Positions 17,103-25,754 of a stretch of 64,000 bases of DNA are shown here, one piece after another. Origin of the DNA: Streptosporangium carneum (lineage in GTDB: Bacteria > Actinomycetota > Actinomycetes > Streptosporangiales > Streptosporangiaceae); assembly GCF_027922005.1 (NCBI RefSeq), contig NZ_BSEV01000013.1:63384-127383 (forward strand), written 5' to 3'. Both the position numbers and the translations under genes were made by a program. Under the pieces are notes generated by a model, which did no database searches, was not told the DNA's origin, and worked only from the letters and a program-made list of their open reading frames with translations. Numbering within the stretch: position 1 is the stretch's first letter; each line of letters starts with the position of its first letter.

Positions 17103-17591
17103 GTGAGAGTCGTGGCAACCGCGGAGAAGATGCGGGAACTGGGCGTGGAGCTGGCCGGGCTGCTGCGCCCCGGAGATCTGGCGGTGTTGTCCGGGCCGCT
17201 CGGGGCGGGCAAGACGACCCTGGTCCAGGGGATCGCCGACGGGCTGAAGGTGCGCGGGCCCATCACCTCCCCGACCTTCGTCATCGCCAGGGTGCACCCC
17301 TCCCTGGCGGGCGGTCCCGCGCTGGTGCACGTCGACGCCTATCGGCTCGGCGGCGACCTGGAGGTCGACGACCTGGACCTGGACGCCTCGCTTGAGGACT
17401 CGGTGACGGTCGTGGAGTGGGGCGAGGGGCTGGTCGAGGGGCTCGCCGACGACCGCCTGGAGATCCGCATCGAGCGCGGCGGTTCCGGTCACGCCGGTGG
17501 GCCCGGCGAATCGGATGAGGCGGGCGAGTCGGGTGAGGAACGGACGGTACGGCTGCGCGGGATCGGCCCCCGCTGGGAGGGCGTTGTCTGA
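17103..17591 (+). CDS. tsaE: tRNA threonylcarbamoyladenosine biosynthesis ATPase TsaE
   Basis: 162 residues from a GTG at 17103. It has Walker A LSGPLGAGKTTLVQGIADGL, the switch-like ITSPTFVIAR, HVDAYRL and VVEWGEGL of the TsaE family. It works with TsaB and TsaD, both encoded downstream, to make t6A37 on ANN-decoding tRNAs. The C-terminal ~25 residues form a Gly/Glu-rich extension absent from shorter homologues. Confidence 0.95.
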   Translation: MRVVATAEKMRELGVELAGLLRPGDLAVLSGPLGAGKTTLVQGIADGLKVRGPITSPTFVIARVHPSLAGGPALVHVDAYRLGGDLEVDDLDLDASLEDSVTVVEWGEGLVEGLADDRLEIRIERGGSGHAGGPGESDEAGESGEERTVRLRGIGPRWEGVV

Positions 17592-17639
17592 TTCACCCCC
17601 GTAGGCAGGAGAATCCTGGCACGCTGGCAGTACGCCCCA

Positions 17640-17658
17640 CTTGATATAGATCATCAAG
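17640..17658. promoter_or_regulatory. Inverted repeat upstream of the lipoprotein/sortase pair
   Basis: CTTGAT (17640-17645) and ATCAAG (17653-17658) flank ATAGATC in the only AT-rich patch between tsaE and the lipoprotein gene. It could be a promoter-proximal operator. Confidence 0.3.
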
Positions 17659-17760
17659 CTCGAAGATCGACTCTTGCGGGTATGCCCATGTTTAATGGGA
17701 AACAGGCGGGAAGTTGTGCGGGCGAGGGTCGTCGGCCGGACTGCGGAGTGGAGTGCGACG

Positions 17761-18423
17761 GTGCCAAGGGTCAGACGTGTCGCGGTTCTAGGAGTCATCG
17801 CCCTTTTCGGAGTGGCCGGATGCACGGCCCAGGCCAACTCGGGCAGCACGGGGGAGAGCGCATCCCCCGCAGCCGCCCAGCAGACAGCGAGCAGCCGTCA
17901 GGACATCGAGGTCCAGCTCCAGCCCGCCCGCGCGAAGGCGGGCCAGCGGGTGTGGGTGCTGGCCAACTGCCCGATCCCCGAGGGCGGTCCCGAGCACCGG
18001 GGCACCGCCTCCTCCGAGGCCTTCCGGGGCCCGGTGACGCTCGACCCCATCCTGGCGACCCCCAGTCCGTCGGCCACGGCGAGCAGCACCCCGACGGCAC
18101 GCCCCTGGGTCCGCGGCCAGGCGACCGTCGCCACCGGCGCGAAGGCCGGAGTCTACGACGTCAACACCAGGTGTGAGGGGACCAACGACACCGGCAAGGC
18201 CAGCCTCAGGGTCGTGGCCGACGCCAAGCCGACCTCCGAGCCCGGCTCCAAGCCGACCCGTACGGTCATCACCACCCACGGCCCCGGCACGGGCGGCGGA
18301 GGCACCGCGGCGGGCGGTCCGCACGACGAGTCGGGCATGCCGTTCGGCGTGACCGGGACACTGCTGGTGGTGGCCTTGGCGGGCGGAGCCGGGCTCGTGG
18401 TCATGCGTCGCCGCCGCTCGTAG
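17761..18423 (+). CDS. Exported lipoprotein with C-terminal transmembrane anchor, partner of the class F sortase
   Basis: About 220 residues from the GTG at 17761; a longer frame to 17674 has a less typical signal. The signal VRRVAVLGVIALFGVAGC ends in a lipobox (VAGC). The middle is a Thr/Ser/Pro-rich domain with two well-separated cysteines (VLANCPIPEGG, NTRCEGTND), a possible disulfide. The C-terminus is linker, then GMPFGVTGT, a hydrophobic helix (LLVVALAGGAGLVVM) and RRRRS, the layout of a sortase signal or stop-transfer anchor without a clear LPXTG. The sortase gene starts 6 bp after the stop. Being both lipidated and C-terminally anchored is unusual. Confidence 0.75.
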   Translation: MPRVRRVAVLGVIALFGVAGCTAQANSGSTGESASPAAAQQTASSRQDIEVQLQPARAKAGQRVWVLANCPIPEGGPEHRGTASSEAFRGPVTLDPILATPSPSATASSTPTARPWVRGQATVATGAKAGVYDVNTRCEGTNDTGKASLRVVADAKPTSEPGSKPTRTVITTHGPGTGGGGTAAGGPHDESGMPFGVTGTLLVVALAGGAGLVVMRRRRS

Positions 18424-18429
18424 TCCTCG

Positions 18430-18981
18430 ATGGCCGGATCCCCCCGCTGGTCACGGATCATCGTGGCCGGCCTCGTCACCGGCGCCGTCATGGTCGCCGT
18501 CAACAAGGGCGGCGACGGCGACTCGCCGTCGTCGCGCCCCTCGGTCGTGCCCAGCCGCATCGACATCCCGTCCCTGGGCGTCAAGGCGCCCCTGATGAGG
18601 CTCGGGGTGAAGGACGGCCAGATCGAGCTTCCGCCGCTCGACGAACCGGACACGGCGGGGTGGCTGAAGGAGAGCGCGGTGCCCGGCGACCCGGGATCCG
18701 CGGTGATCCTCGGGCACGTCGACACCAAGACCGACCCCGCCGTCTTCTACAAGCTCAAGCAGATGCGCGCGGGGCAGGTCATCAAGGTCTCGCGGAGCGA
18801 CGGCAAGATCGCCCAGTACCGGGTCGACTCCGTCGAGCAGGTGAGCAAGGACCGCTTCCCCGCGGACAAGATCTACCTCGAGGACGGCCTGCGGCTCATC
18901 ACCTGCGGCGGGAACTTCGACTGGGACAAGCACGAGTACCGCGACAACGTCATCGTCTACGCGACCCTCGTCAAGACCTGA
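18430..18981 (+). CDS. Class F sortase
   Basis: 183 residues. An N-terminal transmembrane helix (IIVAGLVTGAVMVAV) is followed by a Ser/Asp linker and the sortase barrel. RIDIPSLGVKAPLM opens the domain, the catalytic His is in AVILGHVDTKTDPAVF, the catalytic Cys is in LRLITCGGNFDW, and the Arg is in HEYRDNVIVYA. The short length and ITCGG motif fit class F, the actinobacterial type. The protein encoded 6 bp upstream is the obvious candidate substrate. Confidence 0.93.
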   Translation: MAGSPRWSRIIVAGLVTGAVMVAVNKGGDGDSPSSRPSVVPSRIDIPSLGVKAPLMRLGVKDGQIELPPLDEPDTAGWLKESAVPGDPGSAVILGHVDTKTDPAVFYKLKQMRAGQVIKVSRSDGKIAQYRVDSVEQVSKDRFPADKIYLEDGLRLITCGGNFDWDKHEYRDNVIVYATLVKT

Positions 18982-19123
18982 CCCACCGGTCACCAGGCCC
19001 CTCCCGGCCCGCCCGGTGACCGGACTCCTCCCGGCCACCGTCCCGCGACCGGGTCCCGCCCGGCACCGGAGGCCGGGCGAAAACCGGTCGCCGGGGGAGA
19101 CGGCCCTGGGAGATCATGCTGCG

Positions 19124-20080
19124 ATGAGCGAAGTCAGCGCGCCTCCCGCCGCCGGAGTGCGCCTGCCGTGGCAGGCCGTCCCCTCATGGATCCACGAGGC
19201 CGTGGAGGGACGTCTCGGCGCTCCCGTGGTCGAGGCCGTGACCCAGACCGGCGGGTTCTCCCCGGGCGCCGCCGTGCGGCTGCTGCTGGCCGACGGCCGC
19301 CGCGCCTTCGTCAAGGCGATCGGCCCCGAGCCCAACCCGCACTCCGCCGACTTCTACCGCGCCGAGGCGCGGATCTCCGCCGCGCTGCCCGCCGAGGTGC
19401 CCGCTCCCCGGCTGCTCGCCTCCTTCGACGCGGACGGCTGGGTCGCGCTGCTCTTCGAGGACGTGGACGGGCGGACGCCCGCCGTGCCGTGGGACGCCGA
19501 CGAGCTGGCCCTGGTCGTCGAGGCGGTGGTACGGCTCGCGGAGACCCTCACCCCCTCCCCGCTGGCCGCGTCGCCCGCGGCCCAGGCGCTCAAGGGGATG
19601 TTCGAGGGATGGCGGTCGCTGGCGGCGGCGCGCGAGGCCGGGGACGACCTCGCCGGGCTCGACCCCTGGGCGGTGCGCAACCTCGACGCGCTGGCCGCTC
19701 TGGAGAGCGGGTGGGCGTGGGCGACAGAGGGCGCGACGCTGGTCCACGGCGACATACGGGCCGACAACCTGCTGCTCACCGCGGACGGCGTCAGGGTCGT
19801 CGACTGGCCGTGGGCCTTCCTCGGCCCGTCCTGGTTCGATCTGCTCGCGATGCTGCCCAGCGTGCGGATGCAGGGCGGGCCGCCGCCTCAGGAGATCTTC
19901 GACCGGATGGCCCCCGACGCCGACCCCGAGGCCGTGACCGTCGTCCTGGCGGGGCTGGCCGGCTTCTTCGTCTGGCAGGGCCGCCAGCCCGACCTGCCGG
20001 GTCTGCCGACGCTCAGGGCGTTCCAGCGGGCCCAGGGAGAGGCCGCGCTCGGCTGGCTGCGGACCCGGATGGACCCTTGA
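19124..20080 (+). CDS. Aminoglycoside phosphotransferase (APH)-family kinase
   Basis: 318 residues from the ATG at 19124. The kinase-like fold is marked by the N-lobe RRAFVKAIGPEPN (ATP-binding Lys), the catalytic loop LVHGDIRADNLLLT and the metal-binding VRVVDWPWAFLG. These proteins phosphorylate small molecules or antibiotics. Placement inside the tsaE-tsaB block suggests a conserved housekeeping kinase rather than a resistance gene, but no substrate can be assigned. Confidence 0.87.
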   Translation: MSEVSAPPAAGVRLPWQAVPSWIHEAVEGRLGAPVVEAVTQTGGFSPGAAVRLLLADGRRAFVKAIGPEPNPHSADFYRAEARISAALPAEVPAPRLLASFDADGWVALLFEDVDGRTPAVPWDADELALVVEAVVRLAETLTPSPLAASPAAQALKGMFEGWRSLAAAREAGDDLAGLDPWAVRNLDALAALESGWAWATEGATLVHGDIRADNLLLTADGVRVVDWPWAFLGPSWFDLLAMLPSVRMQGGPPPQEIFDRMAPDADPEAVTVVLAGLAGFFVWQGRQPDLPGLPTLRAFQRAQGEAALGWLRTRMDP

Positions 20081-20110
20081 CCGTCGCGGGACGGGCTAGG
20101 CTAACTGTTC

Positions 20111-20803
20111 GTGCTGGTCCTGGCCTTTGATACCGCAACCCCCGCCGTCACCGCAGCGTTGCACGACGGCGAGAGGGTTCTCGCGGAGGCGACGACGGTT
20201 GACGCGCGTCGCCACGGTGAGCTGCTCGTGCCCACGATCGAGACCGTCCTGCGAGAGGCGGGGGTCGCGCTCGCCGACGTCACCACCGTCGTCGCGGGCA
20301 CGGGCCCCGGCCCCTACACCGGGCTGAGAGTCGGCCTGGTGACCGCCCAGGCCCTGGCGGCCTCGCTGGGCGTCCCGGCGTACGGCGTCTGCACGCTCGA
20401 CGCCGTCGCCTACGGCAGCGGGCTGGCCGAGCCGTTCCTGGTCGCCACCGACGCGCGGCGCAAGGAGGTCTTCTGGGGCCACTACGAGGACCGGCGGACC
20501 CGCCTGTCCGGGCCCTCGGTGGACAAACCCCAGGACCTGCCGCAGGACCTGCCGCTCGTCGGCGCGGGAGCGCGGATGTACGCCGAGGTCGTCGGCGCCT
20601 CCCGCCTGCTGGACGCGCCCGAGTACCCCTTCGCGGGCGCGCTGGCGGCGCTGGCGGCCGAGCAGCTCGGGCAGCTCGGCGAGCAGGACGTCAGGGAGGT
20701 GGTCGAGAGCGGCACGCACCCCGTGCTGAGCCTGCCCCACCCGATCTACCTGCGCCGTCCCGACGCCCAGGTGCCCTCGGCGCCGAAGAAGGTCTCCACA
20801 TGA
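20111..20803 (+). CDS. tsaB: tRNA threonylcarbamoyladenosine biosynthesis protein TsaB
   Basis: 230 residues from a GTG at 20111. ASKHA-fold N-terminus LVLAFDTATPAVTAALHDG, then VVAGTGPGPYTGLRVGLVTA and the Asp/Arg region FLVATDARRKEVFW. TsaB is the TsaD paralogue lacking a full catalytic site and scaffolds the t6A complex. It overlaps rimI by 4 bp (ATGA), implying translational coupling. Confidence 0.95.
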   Translation: MLVLAFDTATPAVTAALHDGERVLAEATTVDARRHGELLVPTIETVLREAGVALADVTTVVAGTGPGPYTGLRVGLVTAQALAASLGVPAYGVCTLDAVAYGSGLAEPFLVATDARRKEVFWGHYEDRRTRLSGPSVDKPQDLPQDLPLVGAGARMYAEVVGASRLLDAPEYPFAGALAALAAEQLGQLGEQDVREVVESGTHPVLSLPHPIYLRRPDAQVPSAPKKVST

Positions 20804-21252
20804 CCGCGACGTTGCGGCAGATGACCATGGACGACCTGCCCGCGGTGATGAAGATCGAGCGGGACACCTTTCCCCTCGACGCCTGGAGCGAGGGGATGCT
20901 CAGGGGCGAGCTGGACGACCAGCCGAGGACCAGGCACTACGTGGTCGCCCTCGTCGGCGAGGAGATCGTGGGCTACGCCGGGCTCTTCGCGGCGGGCGAC
21001 CAGGCAGACGTGCAGACCATCGCCGTCTCCGAGACCCACCGGCGGGCGGGGATCGGCGGTGCGATGCTGGCCGAGCTGCTGGCCGAGGCCGTACGGCGGG
21101 GCGCACAGTCGATCTTCCTCGAGGTGCGCGCGGACAACCCCGAGGCCCAGGCGGTCTACGACCGGTTCGGGTTCGGGCGGATCGGTGTGCGCCGCCGATA
21201 CTACGAGGACGGCACCGACGCGATCATGATGAAGAAGGACCTCAATGCGTGA
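20800..21252 (+). CDS. rimI: Ribosomal-protein-alanine N-acetyltransferase
   Basis: A 150-residue GNAT protein with [20 protein letters not shown] (acetyl-CoA-binding R/QxxGxG) and [20 protein letters not shown], diagnostic for RimI. It acetylates the N-terminus of ribosomal protein S18 in enterics; substrates in actinomycetes are broader. Coupled on both sides, overlapping tsaB by 4 bp and tsaD by 8 bp. Confidence 0.93.
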   Translation: MTATLRQMTMDDLPAVMKIERDTFPLDAWSEGMLRGELDDQPRTRHYVVALVGEEIVGYAGLFAAGDQADVQTIAVSETHRRAGIGGAMLAELLAEAVRRGAQSIFLEVRADNPEAQAVYDRFGFGRIGVRRRYYEDGTDAIMMKKDLNA

Positions 21253-22276
21253 CGAACCCCTGGTGCTGGGCATCGAGACCTCCTGCGACGAGACAGGCGT
21301 CGGCATCGTCAGGGGCCACACCCTGCTGGCCAACACGATCGCCTCCAGCGTCGAGCAGCACGCCCGTTTCGGCGGGGTGGTGCCCGAGGTGGCCTCCCGC
21401 GCGCACCTGGAGGCCATGACTCCGACGATCGAGCGGGCGCTGGACCAGGCCGGCCTGCGCTTCACCGACGTCGACGCGATCGCGGTGACCGCGGGACCGG
21501 GCCTGGCGGGCGCCCTGCTCGTCGGCGTCGCCGCCGCCAAGGCCTACTCACTGGGACTTGGCGTGCCCCTGTACGGCGTGAACCACCTGGCCGCCCACGT
21601 CGCCGTGGACCAGCTCGAACACGGCGCCCTGCCCAAGCCCTGCATCGCGATGCTGGTCTCCGGCGGGCACTCCTCCCTGCTGCTGGTGCCCGACGTCGCC
21701 AGGGAGGTCATCCCGCTCGGCTCGACCGTCGACGACGCGGCGGGGGAGGCGTTCGACAAGGTCGCGCGGGTGCTCGGCCTGCCCTTCCCCGGCGGCCCCC
21801 ACATCGACCGGGTGGCGGGGGACGGCTCCGGCACGGCCATCGCCTTCCCACGCGGCAAGTACGACGACGGGACGCTCGACTTCTCCTTCTCCGGGCTGAA
21901 GACCGCCGTGGCCCGCTGGGTCGAGGCCAGGCAGCGCTCCGGCGAGTCGATTCACGTGCCCGACGTGGCGGCCTCCTTCCAGGAGGCGGTGGTCGACGTG
22001 CTGACCCGCAAGGCGCTGCGGGCGTGCGAGGAGCACGGTGTGCGAGACCTGCTGATCGGCGGCGGCGTGGCGGCCAACTCCCGGCTGCGGGCCCTGGCCC
22101 AGGAACGATGCGACGCCGCGGGTGTGCGGCTGCGCGTCCCCCGTCCCGGACTGTGCACCGACAACGGGGCGATGGTGGCCGCGCTGGGCTCCGACCTGGT
22201 CGCGGCCGGAGTCGCCCCCTCACTCCTGGACATCCCCGCCGACTCCTCGCTTCCGATCACCACCATCCACGTGTGA
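21245..22276 (+). CDS. tsaD: tRNA N6-adenosine threonylcarbamoyltransferase TsaD
   Basis: 343 residues. Family signature [15 protein letters not shown], the metal-binding HxxxH in [11 protein letters not shown], and [12 protein letters not shown]. It catalyses transfer of the threonylcarbamoyl group to A37 of tRNA. With tsaE and tsaB here, only tsaC is missing, and it usually lies elsewhere. The ATG overlaps the end of rimI. Confidence 0.96.
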   Translation: MRDEPLVLGIETSCDETGVGIVRGHTLLANTIASSVEQHARFGGVVPEVASRAHLEAMTPTIERALDQAGLRFTDVDAIAVTAGPGLAGALLVGVAAAKAYSLGLGVPLYGVNHLAAHVAVDQLEHGALPKPCIAMLVSGGHSSLLLVPDVAREVIPLGSTVDDAAGEAFDKVARVLGLPFPGGPHIDRVAGDGSGTAIAFPRGKYDDGTLDFSFSGLKTAVARWVEARQRSGESIHVPDVAASFQEAVVDVLTRKALRACEEHGVRDLLIGGGVAANSRLRALAQERCDAAGVRLRVPRPGLCTDNGAMVAALGSDLVAAGVAPSLLDIPADSSLPITTIHV

Positions 22277-22310
22277 GCGGGGCACCGCCGTCCACGGGTG
22301 AGCGGGGCTT

Positions 22311-23369
22311 CTACGCCGGGTGCAGGGCGAGCGTCGGGTAGTCGGTGTAGCCGGTGTGGTCGCCGCCGAAGGCCTTGTCGAAGTCGGCCTCGTTGAGCGG
22401 CGCGCCGAGGCGCAGACGCACCGGCAGGTCGGGGTTGGCCAGGAACGCCCTGCCCAGCGAGACCAGGTCGGCGCCCTGGCCGAGCCAGTGGGCCACGGCG
22501 GCGGCGGGCTCGCCCCTGGTGGGGTCGTTGACGACGAGCGTGTGCGGCCAGAGCGAGCGGATCCGTCCGTCGAGCTCGGCCGAGCCGCCCGCAAGGTGAT
22601 GCAGGTAGACCAGGTCCAGCTCGGAGAGCTCGGCCAGCAGCGCCGGGTAGACCTCGTGCGCGTCGTCCTCGGCCAGGTCCTGGACGCCGGTGGCGGGGGA
22701 GATCCTGATGCCGACCCGGGAGGGGCCGATCGCCTCCGCGACCGCCTTCGCGGTCTCGACGGCGAAGCGGATCCGGCCCTCGACGGATCCGCCGAACCGG
22801 TCGTCGCGCAGGTTGGCGTTCTGCGACAGGAACTGGTGGATGAGGTAGCCGTTCGCACCGTGCAGTTCGACCCCGTCGAATCCGGCGTCGACGGCGCGGC
22901 GGGCGGCGTCGGCGAAGTCCCCGATGGTCGCCTCGACCTCCTCGGTGGACAGCGCGACGGGGGTGGGGATGTCCTGCATGCCGTTCGGGGTGAAGATCTG
23001 CGTCGTCGGCCCCACGGCGGACGGCGCGACGGGCAGGGCGCCGGCGTTGTCCGGGTGGCCGACCCGGCCCGCGTGCATCAGCTGCGCGAAGATCCGGCCG
23101 CCCGAGGAGTGGACGGCGTCGGTGACCTCGCGCCATCCGGCCACCTGCTCGTCGGTGTGCAGGCCCGGGGTGTCCATGTATCCCTTGCCCGCCGGGCTCG
23201 GCTGCACTCCCTCGCTGATGATCAGGCCCGCTGAGGCCCGCTGCGCGTAGTACAGCGCGGTCAGCGAGGAGGGGATCCCGTCGACGTAGGCGCGTGAGCG
23301 GGTCATGGGAGCCATGACCAGGCGGTTGGGCAGCTCGAGTCGGCCGAGCTTGAACGGCGAGAACGGCAT
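22311..23369 (-). CDS. Old yellow enzyme family ene-reductase (NemA/xenobiotic reductase-like)
   Basis: A 352-residue TIM-barrel FMN flavoprotein. It starts PFKLGRLELPNRLVMAPMTR and has the substrate-binding GVELHGANGYLIHQFLSQ, then RIRFAVETAKAV and GRAFLANPDLPVRLRLGAPL. It reduces activated alkenes, nitro-esters or maleimides using NAD(P)H. It diverges from a MarR gene at 23497, and the intergenic region holds four copies of one palindrome. The pair looks like an electrophile-sensing detoxification module. Confidence 0.93.
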   Translation of the reverse strand: MPFSPFKLGRLELPNRLVMAPMTRSRAYVDGIPSSLTALYYAQRASAGLIISEGVQPSPAGKGYMDTPGLHTDEQVAGWREVTDAVHSSGGRIFAQLMHAGRVGHPDNAGALPVAPSAVGPTTQIFTPNGMQDIPTPVALSTEEVEATIGDFADAARRAVDAGFDGVELHGANGYLIHQFLSQNANLRDDRFGGSVEGRIRFAVETAKAVAEAIGPSRVGIRISPATGVQDLAEDDAHEVYPALLAELSELDLVYLHHLAGGSAELDGRIRSLWPHTLVVNDPTRGEPAAAVAHWLGQGADLVSLGRAFLANPDLPVRLRLGAPLNEADFDKAFGGDHTGYTDYPTLALHPA

Positions 23370-23391
23370 GTCATGTCCTTACGAGATCGAC

Positions 23392-23457
23392 TTGGTCGGC
23401 TAACTTGGGCGACCAACTTGGTCGACCAATGGCTAGTTCTACAACTTGGGCGGCCAA
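23392..23457. promoter_or_regulatory. Four-copy MarR operator array between ene-reductase and MarR
   Basis: 12-mers close to TTGGTCGACCAA occur at 23392-23403 (TTGGTCGGCTAA), 23405-23416 (TTGGGCGACCAA), 23418-23429 (TTGGTCGACCAA, a perfect palindrome) and 23446-23457 (TTGGGCGGCCAA). The first three are spaced exactly 13 bp, the last 28 bp. The array covers the whole promoter region of both genes, including the space just upstream of the ene-reductase ATG. Confidence 0.85.
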
Positions 23458-23496
23458 CTTGCAAGCGGTAGGCTGGATCCCGAACGGAGGCTTGAG

Positions 23497-24009
23497 ATGA
23501 CGGTTTCACGGCTTGACGAAGGGCTGGAGGAGGTCGAGGCCTGTGGAAGGTCCAACGACACCCTGAACTGCATGATCGTCCAGGCCACGCGCGGTCACCG
23601 CACGCTGCTCGCCAGTCTCCTCGCGGAGATCGACCTGTACCCCGGCCAGGAACGCGCGCTGGCCGTGATCTGGGAGAACGGCCCGCAGCCGCAGAACGCG
23701 CTGGCCAAGATCATCGGCATCGACATGTCCACGATGACCAAGACCCTGCAGCGTCTCGAGCGCAGCGGGTTCATCAGCCGCACCCCCAGCCCGGCCAACC
23801 GTCGTGTCAGCATCGTGAGCACGACCCCGAAGGGAGACGCGCTGCGCCCCGAGGTCGACCGCGTCCTGACGGAGGTGCACCGGAGGATGACCCACGGCCT
23901 GACCCCCGAACAGGCCGACGAGCTGACCTCCCTGCTGAACGTGGTCAGAGGCAACCTGTGCCGCGAGGTGATGGCGAACGACCCGGAGCAGCACCACGGC
24001 CTCTGCTGA
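23497..24009 (+). CDS. MarR family transcriptional regulator
   Basis: 170 residues from the ATG at 23497, with GGAGG 8 bases upstream. Winged-helix core: QNALAKIIGIDMSTMTKTLQ, LERSGFISRTPSPANRRVSI, TPKGDALRPEV. Two cysteines near the N-terminus (VEACGRSNDTLNCM) could be redox sensors and fit a regulator of an electrophile reductase; that is inference. It probably binds the four-site array and represses both genes. Confidence 0.92.
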   Translation: MTVSRLDEGLEEVEACGRSNDTLNCMIVQATRGHRTLLASLLAEIDLYPGQERALAVIWENGPQPQNALAKIIGIDMSTMTKTLQRLERSGFISRTPSPANRRVSIVSTTPKGDALRPEVDRVLTEVHRRMTHGLTPEQADELTSLLNVVRGNLCREVMANDPEQHHGLC

Positions 24010-24205
24010 GCGGTCGCCGACGAGAGGCCGCCGCCCGTCAGGGGACTCGCGCACGCCGCCTCGGGGCCGGTCGTGACGCCGGTCCGGGGCCGGTCGCGGG
24101 GCCGGTCCGCAGTTGGTCGCGGGCCGCTCGCGGGGCCCACGGCGTACGGCCGCGACGGCTCCCGTATGGCTCCTGCACAGCTTTCGTGCGGCTCCCGTGC
24201 GGGGA

Positions 24206-25564
24206 TCAGTCCTTGTCGTTGCGGGTGGGACGCAGAAGCGCCTCGGCGAGCGCCAGCATGGTCTCCTCGAGCGCGCCGAGACGGCGGGTGAGGTCGGCGC
24301 GGGCGGGCTCCATGATCCGGGTCAGGGCCTCGGCGAGCTGCTCGCGGTCGGGCTGGGCACGGAGCATGTCGGCCAGGGGGACGAGGGAGGAACGGGCCTG
24401 GGCGAGGCGGTCGTCCAGCGAGTCGAAGCGCTTGGCCTGGTCGTCGGCCTGGGCGGTGAGGAGCGTGTCGATGTTCCGGTGGGCGTCGCCGATGTCCATG
24501 ACCGCCGCCAGCCTTCCAAGACGCTCCGCGACCGCCGTGACGCGCTCGTCCACGCCTCCGAGGTGCTCCGCGACCTCCGCGACGCGTTCGTCCACGCCTC
24601 CGAGGTGCTCCGCGACCGCCGTGACATGCTCGTCCACGCCTCCGAGGTGCTCCGCGACCGCCGTGACGCGCTCGTCCACGTTTTCGAGACGCTCCGAGGC
24701 CCGCTCGGCGCGGCCGTCCAGCGCGCGCAGGCGGGAGTCGACGACCTCGATCCGGCCGGTGACCCGGCCCTCGACGTCGTCGAGGCGCTCGTCGAGCGTG
24801 TCGAACCGTCCCTCGTGGCGGACGGCGACCTCGCCGAGGCGGGCGTCGACCGAGGCCACGCGGACGCCCGTCGCGGACGCCCGCTCGTCGAGGGCGGCCA
24901 GACGCTCGTCGATCCCGCGGAGGCTCGCGGTCAGCTCGGGCATCCCCGCCTCGAGCCGCGCCGCGCGCTGGGACAGCTCGCCCAGCGCCTTGTCCAGGCG
25001 GGTGAACCGGACCGCCGCCGCCTCCATGCTCGTCTGGATGTGGCCCAGACGCCTGGCGACGTCCCCGACCAGGTCGCCCGTCCCCCGCGCGTCGTCGACG
25101 ATCGTCCCGAGGCGGACGAGCGTCTCCTCGACGTTCTCACCCACGGCTCCGACGTCGGCCCACAGGCTCGGCAGCTCGGCGAGGGGGACGACCCGCCGTC
25201 GCACCGACTCGACGCCCTCGCCGACGGACTGGACGCGCTCGCCGACGGCGTCCACGTGGTCGCGGACCGCCTCGACGTGCTGGGCGAGGCCCTCCGCCCA
25301 CGCGGGAGGGCGGGCGGAGATGTCGTCGAGACGGCCGTTGACGGACTCCAGCGTGCCGTTGAGCCCGCCCAGCTCGCGCTCCCTGACCTCCCGCAGCAGC
25401 CACTCCATGCCCTCGAGACGCTGACGGATCTCGTCCAGCACCGCGCCCTGGGTGCGCTGCTCGTACACGTGGTCCTGGGCGGCGCGGGCCAGGAGCTCGC
25501 GCATCCGGTCGGAGATGGCGGTCTGGCTGCCTGCCTGGAGCAGGGTGTGGTCGGAGTGATCCAC
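24206..25564 (-). CDS. Coiled-coil repeat protein of unknown function
   Basis: About 452 residues from the GTG at 25564, which has AAGGAG 7 bases upstream. Nearly the entire protein is predicted helix with regular 7/11-residue hydrophobic spacing. Central segments have 14-residue repeats of the type VDERVTAVAEHLGG, four clear copies (nt 24517-24697). No signal peptide, membrane helix or enzymatic motif. Such proteins resemble tape-measure or cytoskeletal scaffolds in general form only. The gene stands alone and no function is proposed. Confidence 0.75.
   Translation of the reverse strand: MDHSDHTLLQAGSQTAISDRMRELLARAAQDHVYEQRTQGAVLDEIRQRLEGMEWLLREVRERELGGLNGTLESVNGRLDDISARPPAWAEGLAQHVEAVRDHVDAVGERVQSVGEGVESVRRRVVPLAELPSLWADVGAVGENVEETLVRLGTIVDDARGTGDLVGDVARRLGHIQTSMEAAAVRFTRLDKALGELSQRAARLEAGMPELTASLRGIDERLAALDERASATGVRVASVDARLGEVAVRHEGRFDTLDERLDDVEGRVTGRIEVVDSRLRALDGRAERASERLENVDERVTAVAEHLGGVDEHVTAVAEHLGGVDERVAEVAEHLGGVDERVTAVAERLGRLAAVMDIGDAHRNIDTLLTAQADDQAKRFDSLDDRLAQARSSLVPLADMLRAQPDREQLAEALTRIMEPARADLTRRLGALEETMLALAEALLRPTRNDKD
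24517..24697. repeat. 42-bp tandem repeat (four to five copies) within the coiled-coil gene
   Basis: A 42-bp unit encoding VDERVTAVAEHLGG is repeated in tandem with few substitutions. Copies differ mainly at E/H and T/E positions. The near identity at DNA level suggests recent expansion. Confidence 0.8.
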
Positions 25565-25754
25565 AGAAAGCTCCTTCACTCGCCGACGGTCGGCCGCGCG
25601 GTGGGATCGGTACGGCATGCTGAGGAACGCGGTCGAACCGCAGGCGGGGCGAACTCCCGCCCGGCAACCCTAGCCTCTGGATCAAGGGTTTTCCGTGCCG
25701 AATTTAAAAGATCGCGATTGCCGGTGAATTGCGCTGATATACCGTTTTGCCAGT

